Positions 33,105 through 41,021 of a stretch of 64,000 nt of DNA are shown in pieces. Source of the stretch: UBA6080 sp964607515 (GTDB taxonomy: Bacteria; Fermentibacterota; Fermentibacteria; Fermentibacterales; JCC-6); contig CAZSKU010000012.1 in NCBI GenBank assembly GCA_964607515.1, positions 1 through 64,000 on the forward strand, written 5' to 3'. Position numbers and translations under genes: made by a program. The notes beneath the pieces were generated by a model. It saw nothing but the letters and a program-made list of their open reading frames with translations. It did no database searches and was not told the origin of the DNA. Every line of letters begins with the position of its first letter. Positions within the stretch are counted from its first letter, which is position 1.

Positions 33105-33734
33105 GTGTACGAAACCATCGGAATCTGGGTAGCGGCCATCTTCACCCTGGCCATGTACTCCTTCCTTTACAAGGAGAACCCCCTGTACCGCCTCGGTGAG
33201 CATCTGGTAGTCGGCATATCAACAGGGTACTTCATCGTTCTCACCTACACCCAGGTGTTGAAACCCAGGCTCATAGACGCCATCGCCCTGGAGAACCAGT
33301 GGATCCTGGTGATTCCGGCCCTGCTGGGTCTTCTGTACGTCACCCGGTTTTTCCCCAAGATCGCCTGGCTCTCCCGGTACCCCATGGCCTTCATCATGGG
33401 CACAAGCATGGGCGTGGGCTTCCCGCTGTCCATGAAGGCCAGCGTCCTGAGGCAGCTGGAAGCCACGATTCTGCCGTTGTACCAGGCGGGGATGCCCTGG
33501 CAGATCCTGGCGGGCAACATCATCCTGGTGTTCGGAACCCTGGCGGCTCTGATCTACTTCTTCTTCAGCAAGCCCCACAGGGGTCTTTTCTTCGGAACCG
33601 GGTCCAAGATCGGGATCTGGGTCATCATGATCGGATTCGGAGCCACCTTCGGCTTCACCGTCATGGGCCGGATCAGCCTGTTGATCGGAAGGGTGCAGTT
33701 CCTTCTGAAGGACTGGCTGGGTGTGATCAACTGA
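33105..33734 (+). CDS. Uncharacterised multi-spanning membrane protein, last gene of the DUF6754 cluster
   Basis: 209 aa, five or six hydrophobic segments: 'IGIWVAAIFTLAMYSFLY', 'GEHLVVGISTGYFIVLTYTQ', 'QWILVIPALLGLLYVTRFF', 'YPMAFIMGTSMGVGFPLSMK', 'ILAGNIILVFGTLAALIYFF' and 'KIGIWVIMIGFGATFGFTVM'. The start is GTG after GGAAGGAGG. No named family is evident. A GC-rich terminator-like hairpin follows directly, so the four-gene unit probably ends here. Confidence 0.8.
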   Translation: MYETIGIWVAAIFTLAMYSFLYKENPLYRLGEHLVVGISTGYFIVLTYTQVLKPRLIDAIALENQWILVIPALLGLLYVTRFFPKIAWLSRYPMAFIMGTSMGVGFPLSMKASVLRQLEATILPLYQAGMPWQILAGNIILVFGTLAALIYFFFSKPHRGLFFGTGSKIGIWVIMIGFGATFGFTVMGRISLLIGRVQFLLKDWLGVIN

Positions 33735-33741
33735 CGGGAAC

Positions 33742-33768
33742 GCCCCCGGTCCTTCCCGGGCCGGGGGC
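33742..33768 (+). terminator. GC-rich hairpin ending the DUF6754 cluster
   Basis: GCCCCCGGTCC (33742-33752), loop TTCCC, GGGCCGGGGGC (33758-33768): 11 pairs including one G-U. The tail is weak in U (gcccatccttcc), so it may be a Rho-assisted or stabilising structure. Confidence 0.55.
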
Positions 33769-33807
33769 GCCCATCCTTCCAGAGTGTTCCGGGAGAGGGA
33801 GGCTGGC

Positions 33808-36555
33808 ATGAACGGCCTGATCCTGGTAACGGACATCGGAAGCACCACCACAAAGGCTCTTCTGCTGGATACCGCCGGGGGAATACTCACCCCGGTGGAG
33901 AGTTGCGAGGAGCCCACCACCGTGGAAAAACCCCACGAAGACGTGGCCGTCGGTCTGTTCCGGGCGGTGGACGGCTTGTCCCGCCTGTCCGGAGTGCAGC
34001 TGAGGGATGGCGGCCGGTTCCTGGTGCCGTTTTACGCCACCAGTTCAGCGGGAGGCGGTCTGCAGATACTGGTGATCGCCCTGGCATCCCGTGACACCGG
34101 AACAGTGGCAAGGGCGGTGACCTGCGGGGCCGGAGGGGTGGTGCTGGACGCTTTCAACATCGACGATGATACCCCAAGAGTGGAGAAGATTCAGAGGATG
34201 GCGGGCCTCTCCCCCGACCTGGTGGTGCTGGCGGGAGGGTACGAGGACGGGGCCCTGGCCGCGGTGGTGAACATGGCCCAGTTGCTTGCCCAGGCAAGCC
34301 CCAAACCGAAATACCGGGCAGGAACCCTTCCGGTGGTGTTCTGCGGAAACTCGAAGGCGGGGGAGTTCGTCAGGGAAGCCCTCGGGGCTGGTTTCAGGCT
34401 TTACTGCACGGAGAACATCAGGCCCTCGGGGCTGGAACTCAATCTCAGACCCGCCGTACAGATGGTCCAAAGACTCTTCATGGACCACGTGATGCAGATG
34501 GCGCCGGGCTACAGTTCCATAGCCGGAGCCGTGTCGGCTCCGATTGTCCCCACACCCTCGGGCGTGGAACGGATACTTTCCCTGTGGTGCCGGGAGACCG
34601 GCAAGTGTGCTCTGCTTGCGGATATGGGCGGGGCCACCACGGACGTGTTCACCGCGGTCGCCGGGGGGGTCGCGCGAACCGTGAGCGCCAACATCGGGAT
34701 GAGTTACAGCCTGTCAAACATCCTCAGGGAGGCCGGTCTTCCGGGGATCATGAGGCACCTGCCCGGGGTGGATCCTTCACCGGTGCGGGACCGGATACTG
34801 GAGAAGACCCTGTTTCCAACCCGGCCCCCCGGCGACGACTTCGGGCTTCGGGTGGAACACTCCTGCGCCGCGGAAGGCATGGCCCTGGCCTGCCGGCAGC
34901 ACCTGGAGTTCTCCTACCGACGGGCCAGGGTGGGTTTTCTCGATCGGCTCAAGCTTCTTGGAAGGTGCAAGTTCGATCAGAGGTTCAGAACCCTGGACGA
35001 GAAGGAAGGCTTCAGCCTGAGCGACTTCGGAACCCTGATCGGAGCCGGCGGCGTCCTGGCCCACGCCCCAGGGCGTAGGGCCGCCTGGATACTCGCCCAG
35101 GGATTCTTTCCCCGGGGAGTCACCACCCTGATGGTGGACAGCCCTTTTCACAGCCCCCACATGGGTGTGCTCAGCAGCTCCTTTCCCGAGATGGCCCTGG
35201 GCTACTACCGCAGCCACTGCCTGAAATCGGTCTGCCGGGTGGTCACCCCGACAGGCTCCCTCCGGCCTGGCAGGCCGGGGATCGGAGTAAGGGGCCCCCA
35301 CGTCGAGACGATGGTCCTGGGCGGCGACTTCCTGTACCTGGAGGACGGGAAGGGAACGTCCGCCGGAAACTGGCGGGAGACCGAGAGCATTCCGATGCTG
35401 GTTGACTGCAGGACGAACCCCGATCAGACACTTCCCGTGGATTTCGACAAGAGGCCGGCGGAGGTGCTCCCGGTGCCCGCCGCCCGTGAACGACAGGCGA
35501 GGTTCTCCGAGCCGGGAGAAATCCTGCACACCTTCTCCCTGCCCTATCCGGGAGAGATACTGGTGGGCGCCGGAGATACCGTGGAGCCCGGAACCCTCCT
35601 GGGAAGGAACCCTCTCAGCCCTCCAATGGTCTACTTCCTGGACGTCAGGACATCGGGGGGCTATGACGACGCCACTCCCACCGGGGAAATCCTGGACGGG
35701 GTGCTGGTGGCTCCGGGAGACGTTGTGAACCCGGGAAAGCAGGTGTTCCGCAGGATTGTCAGGCACGGCCTCACCCGGGAGGTACACGAGTTGAAAAGCC
35801 CCGTCCGGGGCTTGGTGACCGGTATCGTCCCCCCCGGGCTTGTCTGCCTCAGGGAGATACAGGACTACGACGGCAAGCCCCACGTGGTGGATGTGGCGGG
35901 ACCCCTGGGGATAAAGCCAGGGCACATCCACAGATTCCTGAAGGTGAAGAAGGGCGATTTCGTGCTTCAGGGGCAGGCTCTGGCGGCGGGGGAAAGGTTT
36001 CCGATGGTAAAGAGCCCGTCCGCTGGCACCATCACAGAGGTGGACAGGGAGTCGGGCACCGTGACCGTGCACTACAGAACGGTTCCCGTGGACATGCGAT
36101 CGCCCATCCACGGGGTTGTGTCGGGGGTTGTTCCGGAGCACTCCGTGACCCTGTCCTTCCGGGGAACAGTGATGGAGGGGGTGCTGGGGCTGGGAAGGGA
36201 CACCTACGGCGTCTTCTCCACGGAGCCGGCCCCTGGAGCCCTGGTTCTCAGGATGGGAACGATGACTCCGGAGGATCTGAGGCGGGCCGTGGACTGCGGC
36301 GCGGCGGCGGTGGTATCTGCGGGGATTTCAGGGGAACTGGTGTCCGGCTACCTGGGGGAGGATCCCGGGGTGATACTCACCGGGGGCGAGGACCTCCCTG
36401 TATCCCTGATGGCCGTGTGCGGCGCGGGCTTGAGAAGGTTTTCCGGGGATATATGGAGGACTCTGGAGGGGCTGCCCGGCCGCCGGGGCGCTCTGTTCAC
36501 AACCACCAGGATAAGGGCCGGGGTGGAGAGACCCAGGCTTTTCATGGAGGAATGA
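33808..36555 (+). CDS. GlmL/MutL-like ASKHA protein with long barrel-sandwich-like C-terminal extension
   Basis: 915 aa, about twice the ~460-aa GlmL length. Residues ~5-460 have the actin/hexokinase-like nucleotide site: 'LVTDIGSTTTKALLL' (phosphate 1), 'LLADMGGATTDVFTAVAGGV' (phosphate 2), 'VVLAGGYEDGA' and 'NIRPSGLELNLRPA'. GlmL/MutL proteins accompany B12-dependent mutases, but no mutase gene is seen here. The second half has at least three Gly-turn beta modules typical of barrel-sandwich hybrids (~579 'PGEILVGAGDTVEPGTLLGR', ~712 'VKKGDFVLQGQALAAGE', ~764 'SPIHGVVSGVVPEHSV') without an obvious biotin or lipoyl Lys. I chose the ATG at 33808 after GGGAGAGGGAGG. The role is unknown. Confidence 0.8.
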   Translation: MNGLILVTDIGSTTTKALLLDTAGGILTPVESCEEPTTVEKPHEDVAVGLFRAVDGLSRLSGVQLRDGGRFLVPFYATSSAGGGLQILVIALASRDTGTVARAVTCGAGGVVLDAFNIDDDTPRVEKIQRMAGLSPDLVVLAGGYEDGALAAVVNMAQLLAQASPKPKYRAGTLPVVFCGNSKAGEFVREALGAGFRLYCTENIRPSGLELNLRPAVQMVQRLFMDHVMQMAPGYSSIAGAVSAPIVPTPSGVERILSLWCRETGKCALLADMGGATTDVFTAVAGGVARTVSANIGMSYSLSNILREAGLPGIMRHLPGVDPSPVRDRILEKTLFPTRPPGDDFGLRVEHSCAAEGMALACRQHLEFSYRRARVGFLDRLKLLGRCKFDQRFRTLDEKEGFSLSDFGTLIGAGGVLAHAPGRRAAWILAQGFFPRGVTTLMVDSPFHSPHMGVLSSSFPEMALGYYRSHCLKSVCRVVTPTGSLRPGRPGIGVRGPHVETMVLGGDFLYLEDGKGTSAGNWRETESIPMLVDCRTNPDQTLPVDFDKRPAEVLPVPAARERQARFSEPGEILHTFSLPYPGEILVGAGDTVEPGTLLGRNPLSPPMVYFLDVRTSGGYDDATPTGEILDGVLVAPGDVVNPGKQVFRRIVRHGLTREVHELKSPVRGLVTGIVPPGLVCLREIQDYDGKPHVVDVAGPLGIKPGHIHRFLKVKKGDFVLQGQALAAGERFPMVKSPSAGTITEVDRESGTVTVHYRTVPVDMRSPIHGVVSGVVPEHSVTLSFRGTVMEGVLGLGRDTYGVFSTEPAPGALVLRMGTMTPEDLRRAVDCGAAAVVSAGISGELVSGYLGEDPGVILTGGEDLPVSLMAVCGAGLRRFSGDIWRTLEGLPGRRGALFTTTRIRAGVERPRLFMEE

Positions 36556-36872
36556 TGAATCCAGAGGAGCTGATGGGTTGTTTTCCCGGAGTAGTCCTGG
36601 ACTCCGGAAACCATGTTCTTTTCCGTGGATTGCGGATAGGCTCGCTGGAAACATCCGGCGGAACAGTTATCTTCAGGCTTCTGGTCCACCGGCTGGATTA
36701 CGGGCCGCTGCTTTCGGAGTACCCCTTCCTGATTCCGTCCACTGAAGGCTTTGTAGAAGTGCTGCTGGGGGATACGCCCGGTGAGGAGGTTGTGTCGGCC
36801 CTGCTGGAGTGCATCAGGAGCTCCGTGGACCGTGCCGCCGAAACATCGGGAGAGAGTATAATTGCGCAGTGA
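36552..36872 (+). CDS. Small hypothetical protein downstream of the GlmL-like gene
   Basis: 106 aa from an ATG overlapping the previous stop (ATGATGA; 36555 is an equally good start). It reads 'MNPEELMGCFPGVVLDSGNH', 'VLFRGLRIGSLETSGGTVIF', 'DYGPLLSEYPFLIPSTEGF', 'VEVLLGDTPGEEVVSALLEC'. No family recognised, soluble, alpha/beta in appearance. Coupled translation suggests a partner of the GlmL-like protein. Confidence 0.65.
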   Translation: MMNPEELMGCFPGVVLDSGNHVLFRGLRIGSLETSGGTVIFRLLVHRLDYGPLLSEYPFLIPSTEGFVEVLLGDTPGEEVVSALLECIRSSVDRAAETSGESIIAQ

Positions 36873-36898
36873 AACCCGAAACCGCAGGGAGGTTTGAC

Positions 36899-37051
36899 AT
36901 GTGGGTTTGCCAGGCGTGCGGGTGGGTCTACGATCCCGCTCAGGGTGACCCGGACGGAGGAATCGCTCCGGGGACGGCGTTCGAGGATATCCCCGACGAC
37001 TGGGTGTGCCCGGTCTGCGGCGTTGGCAAGGACATGTTCGAGAAGGAATGA
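36899..37051 (+). CDS. Rubredoxin
   Basis: 50 aa, close to the family's 52-54. Two iron-binding knuckles: 'WVCQACGWVYDPAQGDPDGG' and 'DDWVCPVCGVGKDMFEKE', each C-x2-C-G. One-electron carrier often used in oxidative-stress defence of anaerobes. The RBS GGGAGGT is seven bases before the ATG. The stop overlaps the next ATG (ATGA). Confidence 0.96.
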   Translation: MWVCQACGWVYDPAQGDPDGGIAPGTAFEDIPDDWVCPVCGVGKDMFEKE

Positions 37052-37317
37052 GGATTCCAGTGAAAGAAACCATCGTTGCCATACTGGTATCCCACAGGAA
37101 CCAGGCCGCTGTCAATGTTCAGAAGGTGCTGACCGGCTGGGGCTGCATGATCAAGACAAGGCTCGGGATACACGAGGGCACCATGGAGGACTGCTCCGAG
37201 AGGGGGCTCATCATCCTGAGCCTGACAGGAGAGGAAGAGAAGAAAGAGGAACTGGTCAGGAAGCTCAACGCCCTGAGCGACGTAACCGCCAAGAGGGTGG
37301 ACCTGGCGCTTGACTGA
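37048..37317 (+). CDS. ACT-type regulator, TM1266/iron-only hydrogenase system-like
   Basis: 89 aa. The layout fits a single ACT-like ferredoxin fold: 'KETIVAILVSHRNQAAVNVQ' then 'KVLTGWGCMIKTRLGIHEG', 'GLIILSLTGEEEKKEELVRK' and 'LNALSDVTAKRVDLAL'. It resembles the small TM1266-like proteins linked to FeFe-hydrogenase maturation; no hydrogenase gene is in the window. ATG 37048 overlaps the rubredoxin stop; GTG 37060 is an alternative. Confidence 0.65.
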   Translation: MRIPVKETIVAILVSHRNQAAVNVQKVLTGWGCMIKTRLGIHEGTMEDCSERGLIILSLTGEEEKKEELVRKLNALSDVTAKRVDLALD

Positions 37318-38092
37318 CCGGCTCGCCGGCGTTCTCGAGGATGTCTATTCCCGATGGAATCGCCGGGAGTTCGTGCATCCCGATCCTCTGGAGTTCCTCT
37401 ACCCCTACGATGACCTCCCCGACCGGGAGATTGCCGGACTGGTGGCCTCGGGGCTGGCCTACGGCAGGGTGGCACAGATCCTCGGAAGCGTTGGCGCGGT
37501 GCTGGAAGCCCTGGGGACATCGCCTTCCTCTCTGCCCGAGAACCGGCTGGAAGGAATACTCGCCGGATTCAGACACCGGTTCACCCCGGACTCGGACCTG
37601 GTCCGGGCGATCCGCGGCGCCCTTCGCATTCAGAGGGAACACGGATCCCTCGGCGGATTCGTCGCCCGGGCGGCCACGGAAGGCGGAATTCTGGAAGCCC
37701 AGCGGAGGCTCGTCGCCGGGATTCTCGGCGACGGGCCGCCCTCGAGCCTCCTCTCCTGCCCCACCCGGGGAAGCTGCTGCAAAAGGCTGAACCTCTGGTT
37801 CAGATGGATGGTCAGAAGTGATTCGGTGGATCCCGGGGGATGGGCAGGCATCCAGGCTTCCGAGCTGCTTGTTCCCCTGGACACCCACATGTGGAAGATC
37901 GGCAGAAGGCTGGGCTTCACCGGCCGGAACAGCCCGGACCTGAGGGCGGCCATGGAAATCACCCGGGGTTTCGGAAGGGTGAATCCGGGAGATCCGGTGA
38001 AGTACGATTTCGCCCTGACAAGGTTCGGAATCAGGTCCGATCTCACCCTGGAATCGCTGTTCTCGGAGCTTGACCCGCCGGAAGGGTTATAG
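37310..38092 (+). CDS. TIGR02757 family protein (DUF2400)
   Basis: 260 aa. The family N-terminus is clear: 'FVHPDPLEFLYPYDDLPDRE' and 'IAGLVASGLAYGRVAQILGS'. 'LNLWFRWMVRSDSVDPGGW', 'LLVPLDTHMWKIGRRLGFTG' and 'FGRVNPGDPVKYDFALTRFG' complete the pattern, which is reminiscent of DNA-glycosylase-like helical proteins. The biochemical function is unproven. The start is TTG, overlapping the previous gene by 8 bases. tRNA-Phe follows after 18 bases. Confidence 0.88.
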   Translation: MTDRLAGVLEDVYSRWNRREFVHPDPLEFLYPYDDLPDREIAGLVASGLAYGRVAQILGSVGAVLEALGTSPSSLPENRLEGILAGFRHRFTPDSDLVRAIRGALRIQREHGSLGGFVARAATEGGILEAQRRLVAGILGDGPPSSLLSCPTRGSCCKRLNLWFRWMVRSDSVDPGGWAGIQASELLVPLDTHMWKIGRRLGFTGRNSPDLRAAMEITRGFGRVNPGDPVKYDFALTRFGIRSDLTLESLFSELDPPEGL

Positions 38093-38110
38093 TAAATTCG
38101 CACCTCGTGT

Positions 38111-38186
<76 letters not shown>

Positions 38187-38199
38187 ACCCCCTTTCACC

Positions 38200-38589
38200 A
38201 TGAAGTACGATCCCAACGCCGTCACGATTCAGCCCATGGGCGCCGGAGGCCCCGGAGGCCAGCACCAGAACCGCAGCTTCACCGGGGTCACCCTGATTTT
38301 CAGCATATCCGACAGCGGGCTCCCCGAGGAAGTGGCCCAGCGGCTTCGGGAAGCCGCAGGATCCCGGCTGAACCAGCGTGACGAGATAATCATCCAGGCC
38401 AGGGAACACAGGAGTTTCGAACAGAATCTCAGGGCCGCCAGGAAAAGGCTGGAGAGGCTTCTGGACCGGGCAGGCCGGGCTCCGGCGGTCAGGATTCCCA
38501 CCAGCCCGTCCAAGGCGTCACGGGAAAGAAGACTGCAGGAAAAGCGCCTTCGCGGGGAAATCAAGAAAAGGCGAACCGAAGATTTCTAG
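38200..38589 (+). CDS. ArfB-like peptidyl-tRNA hydrolase / release-factor-like protein
   Basis: 129 aa with the class-I release factor catalytic motif 'GAGGPGGQHQNRS' (GGQ at ~20) and the family pattern 'RLREAAGSRLNQRDEIIIQA', 'REHRSFEQNLRAARKRL'. A basic C-terminal tail 'SKASRERRLQEKRLRGEIKK' is as in ArfB, which inserts into the empty mRNA channel of stalled ribosomes. No codon-recognition domain. The ATG at 38200 is only 13 bases after the tRNA-Phe CCA and lacks a clear RBS. It may be translated from a processed tRNA-mRNA transcript. It is convergent with selD, with stops overlapping by 4 bases. Confidence 0.88.
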   Translation: MKYDPNAVTIQPMGAGGPGGQHQNRSFTGVTLIFSISDSGLPEEVAQRLREAAGSRLNQRDEIIIQAREHRSFEQNLRAARKRLERLLDRAGRAPAVRIPTSPSKASRERRLQEKRLRGEIKKRRTEDF

Positions 38590-39767
38590 GGTTCTATGAC
38601 AAGGTAAGGGGCGTCTTCCTGGAGCTGCACGACCCTCCCTATGACCGCTGAGGCGGTATCCCCCCCCTGGTGAAGACGGTCCAGGGCCTCGCCGGCCTGA
38701 TCGGGGCGTACGGCAGCCAGAAGACCCCCGGAAGTCTGTGCGTCGAACAGGAGTTTGACCAGGTCCGGATCCAGACCCTCGGTCATGGAGACGTTTTCCC
38801 CCACGTACTTCCTGTTGTTGCCCGAGCCGCCGGGGAAGAAGTCCCTGGCGAACTTCCTTCCCCCCGGGAACAGCGGGACGCTGTCGGCGTTGAAGGAAAA
38901 CCCCACCCCTCCGCTTCGTGCCATTATCAGGGCGTGCCCCAGCAGCCCGAATCCCGTGATGTCTGTCATGGCGCTGACATCCAGCTCCCTGAGAATCCGG
39001 GAAGCGTAAAGGTTCAGCCTCTCCATGGAAGCCACAACCGGACGGAACAGAGAATGGGGAAGGGCGGAAGCCTTGTTGGCGGTGGTCAGCACACCGGAGC
39101 CGAGAGGCTTGGTGATTACCAGAAGGTCTCCCGGACGGGCCATGGAATTCCGAAGGGCCTTTCCCGGATCTATCACCCCGGTGACGCTGAGGCCGAATAC
39201 CACCTGATCCTGTTCCATGGTGTGTCCGCCCACCAGGACGACTCCAGCCTCAACCATCTTCTCGCAGGCGCCGGACAGGATCTGCTCCACGATATCGGAA
39301 TCCAGAACATTGCCCGGAAAACACAGGAGGTTCATGGCTGTCAGGGCGTCGCCGCCCATGGCCCAGACGTCGGACATGCTGTTGGCGGCGGCGATCCTGC
39401 CGAACTCGAGCGGGCTCGGAACTATCGGCTGGAAGAAGTCCACGGTCTGCACCAGTGCCTTGTCCGGCGTCAGCAGATAGACCCCTGCGTCATCCATGGA
39501 CTCCATGCCCACGATGAGATTCTGCGACCGGATCCTTGGGAGCCTCTCAAGAATCCCCGACAACCTGCCGGGGGACATCTTGCCGGCTCAACCGGCGCAT
39601 GCGGCGTAGTCCATCAGATTGATGGAAGGCTTCGCCATCGCCCCAGCCTTTCCCAGAACATCCTTCTCGCAGTACACCTGTTCCCCCAGGAGTTCATGGA
39701 ACTTCCTGCATGCGACGCAGTCGCCGTGGCGTTCGCACTCCATGGGACAGGGGCAGTTGATGTTCAT
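38586..39767 (-). CDS. selD: Selenide, water dikinase (selenoprotein, in-frame UGA) with possible Cys-rich N-terminal extension
   Basis: Makes selenophosphate. Conventional reading from 39578 lacks the active site, but the same frame continues upstream through TGA (39590-39588) as 'LMDYAACAG-U-AGKMSPGRL', matching the Cys/Sec-x-x-Lys active-site region of SelD. From ATG 39638 the product is 350 aa, the family length, with Sec at residue 17 and Lys at 20, as Cys17/Lys20 in E. coli. A SECIS-like hairpin lies 12-34 bases after the UGA. The frame also stays open to ATG 39767 (RBS AAAGGGG), adding 43 residues with 'NCPCPMECERHGDCVACRKF', a DUF6485-like Cys-rich segment. Downstream: 'VQTVDFFQPIV', 'SDVWAMGGDALTAMNLLCFP' and 'LVGGHTMEQDQVVFGLSVTG'. 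Which start is used is unclear. Confidence 0.9.
39554..39575 (-). promoter_or_regulatory. Bacterial SECIS element in selD
   Basis: Read on the minus strand: TCCCC pairs with GGGGA, then an unpaired C, then GGCA pairs with TGTC (one G-U), with apical loop GGT. The loop lies 23-25 bases after the UGA, within the 16-37 range known for bacterial SECIS elements. The GGU loop and bulged pyrimidine resemble the E. coli fdhF element. Confidence 0.8.
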
Positions 39768-39853
39768 TCATCCCCTTTCAATCGGGATTACTGTATTATA
39801 CCAGGCCTGGTGTGCTTCTCCAATTCCGGGGACGGTCGCGAAAGGGCGGTCAC

Positions 39854-41008
39854 ATGGTTCACCTGCTCATGCCGGGGGTACTCTGCCTGATGGTTCCGGA
39901 AATAGCGTCGGTAACCGATGTTCCCAACGACGCCGGCGAATTGCTGATGGTGGAGGTGTCGTTTCCCTCAGGGGTCGAGGAGGTCGGCGGTTTCCTCCTC
40001 TGGCGCACACCCGCCGACCTGGACGCCTGGGAGCTGGTGATGGTGGAGGCTCTCCCGCTGGAGTCCAACCTGCTGATGGACGGTTTCGATCCGGACTATC
40101 CCCTGGTTCCCGGAACCCGGTACCTGTACCGTCCCGGATTGATCACCCTTCAGGGGGACACCCTCCCCGGCCCGGTCTTCACTGGCGCCGAAGCTCCCTC
40201 GGGGTCATGGTTCAACACCGGCGAGACGCCCACCCTGGCGGCCTGCCTGATTTTCATGGCGCTGATCTTCTACTACTTCCAGAGAGCCCTCAAGGGCGCG
40301 GAGTTCTACCTCCGGCCGATCGCCGGCATCGAGGCCATTGACGAAGCCATCGGACGGGCCACGGAAATGGGCAAGCCCATTCTTTACGTCCCGGGGCTTT
40401 CCACCATAGACGACGTGGCAACCATCGCCAGTCTGACCATCCTGGGAAGGGTGGCCAGGAAGGTGGCGGAGTACCAGACTCCCCTGTGCGTACCCAACAC
40501 GGACCCCATAGTCTTCACCGTGGCGGAGGAGGCGGTGAAGCAGGCGTACCTGGAGGCCGGCCGCCCCGACTCCTACGACCCTGACAGCGTGTTCTTCCTG
40601 ACCCAGAGCCAGTTCGCCTTCGTGGCGGGGGTGAACGGGATCATGATGCGCCAGAAGCCCGCCACCAACTTCTACCTGGGCATGTTCTGGGCTGAGAGCC
40701 TGATTCTTGCCGAGACGGGGTCCCTCTCCGGGGCGATCCAGATAGCCGGCACCGACGCGGTCACCCAGCTTCCCTTCTTCATCACCACCTGCGACTACAC
40801 CCTGATCGGCGAGGAACTCTACGCCGCCAGCGCCTACCTGGGGCGGGAGCCCAGGCAGATGGGGGGTATAAAAAGCCTTGACGCATGCAAGGTCATCATC
40901 ATGACCCTTATAGTTTTGGGAGTAATCGCATTCCTGGCGGATTTCCTGGCCGGAACGGATTTCCTTCCGCGGATCAGGGGCTGGATCACCACCCCCGAGG
41001 GCTTCTGA
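39854..41008 (+). CDS. DUF6754-like membrane protein, copy 2
   Basis: 384 aa. A hydrophobic N-terminus ('MVHLLMPGVLCLMVPEIA'), a fibronectin-III-like region ('VTDVPNDAGELLMVEVSFPS', 'MDGFDPDYPLVPGTRYLYRP'), a membrane helix ('TLAACLIFMALIFYYFQRAL') and the same conserved domain as copy 1, then a C-terminal helix ('VIIMTLIVLGVIAFLADFLA'). The N-terminal half and C-terminus are diverged from copy 1, whereas bases 40412-40839 are identical. It stands alone, without the three partner membrane genes. The ATG at 39854 follows AAAGGGCGG. It is divergent from selD. Confidence 0.85.
   Translation: MVHLLMPGVLCLMVPEIASVTDVPNDAGELLMVEVSFPSGVEEVGGFLLWRTPADLDAWELVMVEALPLESNLLMDGFDPDYPLVPGTRYLYRPGLITLQGDTLPGPVFTGAEAPSGSWFNTGETPTLAACLIFMALIFYYFQRALKGAEFYLRPIAGIEAIDEAIGRATEMGKPILYVPGLSTIDDVATIASLTILGRVARKVAEYQTPLCVPNTDPIVFTVAEEAVKQAYLEAGRPDSYDPDSVFFLTQSQFAFVAGVNGIMMRQKPATNFYLGMFWAESLILAETGSLSGAIQIAGTDAVTQLPFFITTCDYTLIGEELYAASAYLGREPRQMGGIKSLDACKVIIMTLIVLGVIAFLADFLAGTDFLPRIRGWITTPEGF
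40313..40839 (+). repeat. Direct repeat copy 2 (gene-conversion tract)
   Basis: Partner of 30726-31252; 40412-40839 is identical to 30825-31252 over 428 bases, with abrupt divergence at the 3' border (CTGGGG versus CTCAGC). Confidence 0.9.
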
Positions 41009-41021
41009 CAAGCGGGCAGAA

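Noticed and set aside
36552..37317. Hydrogenase-related operon
   Set aside because: Only a rubredoxin and an ACT regulator resemble such systems; no hydrogenase or maturase gene is present in the window.
38670..39890. Long plus-strand reading frame (406 codons) across the selD locus
   Set aside because: It is antisense to selD, matches no family, and the minus-strand frame has full SelD conservation including the active site.
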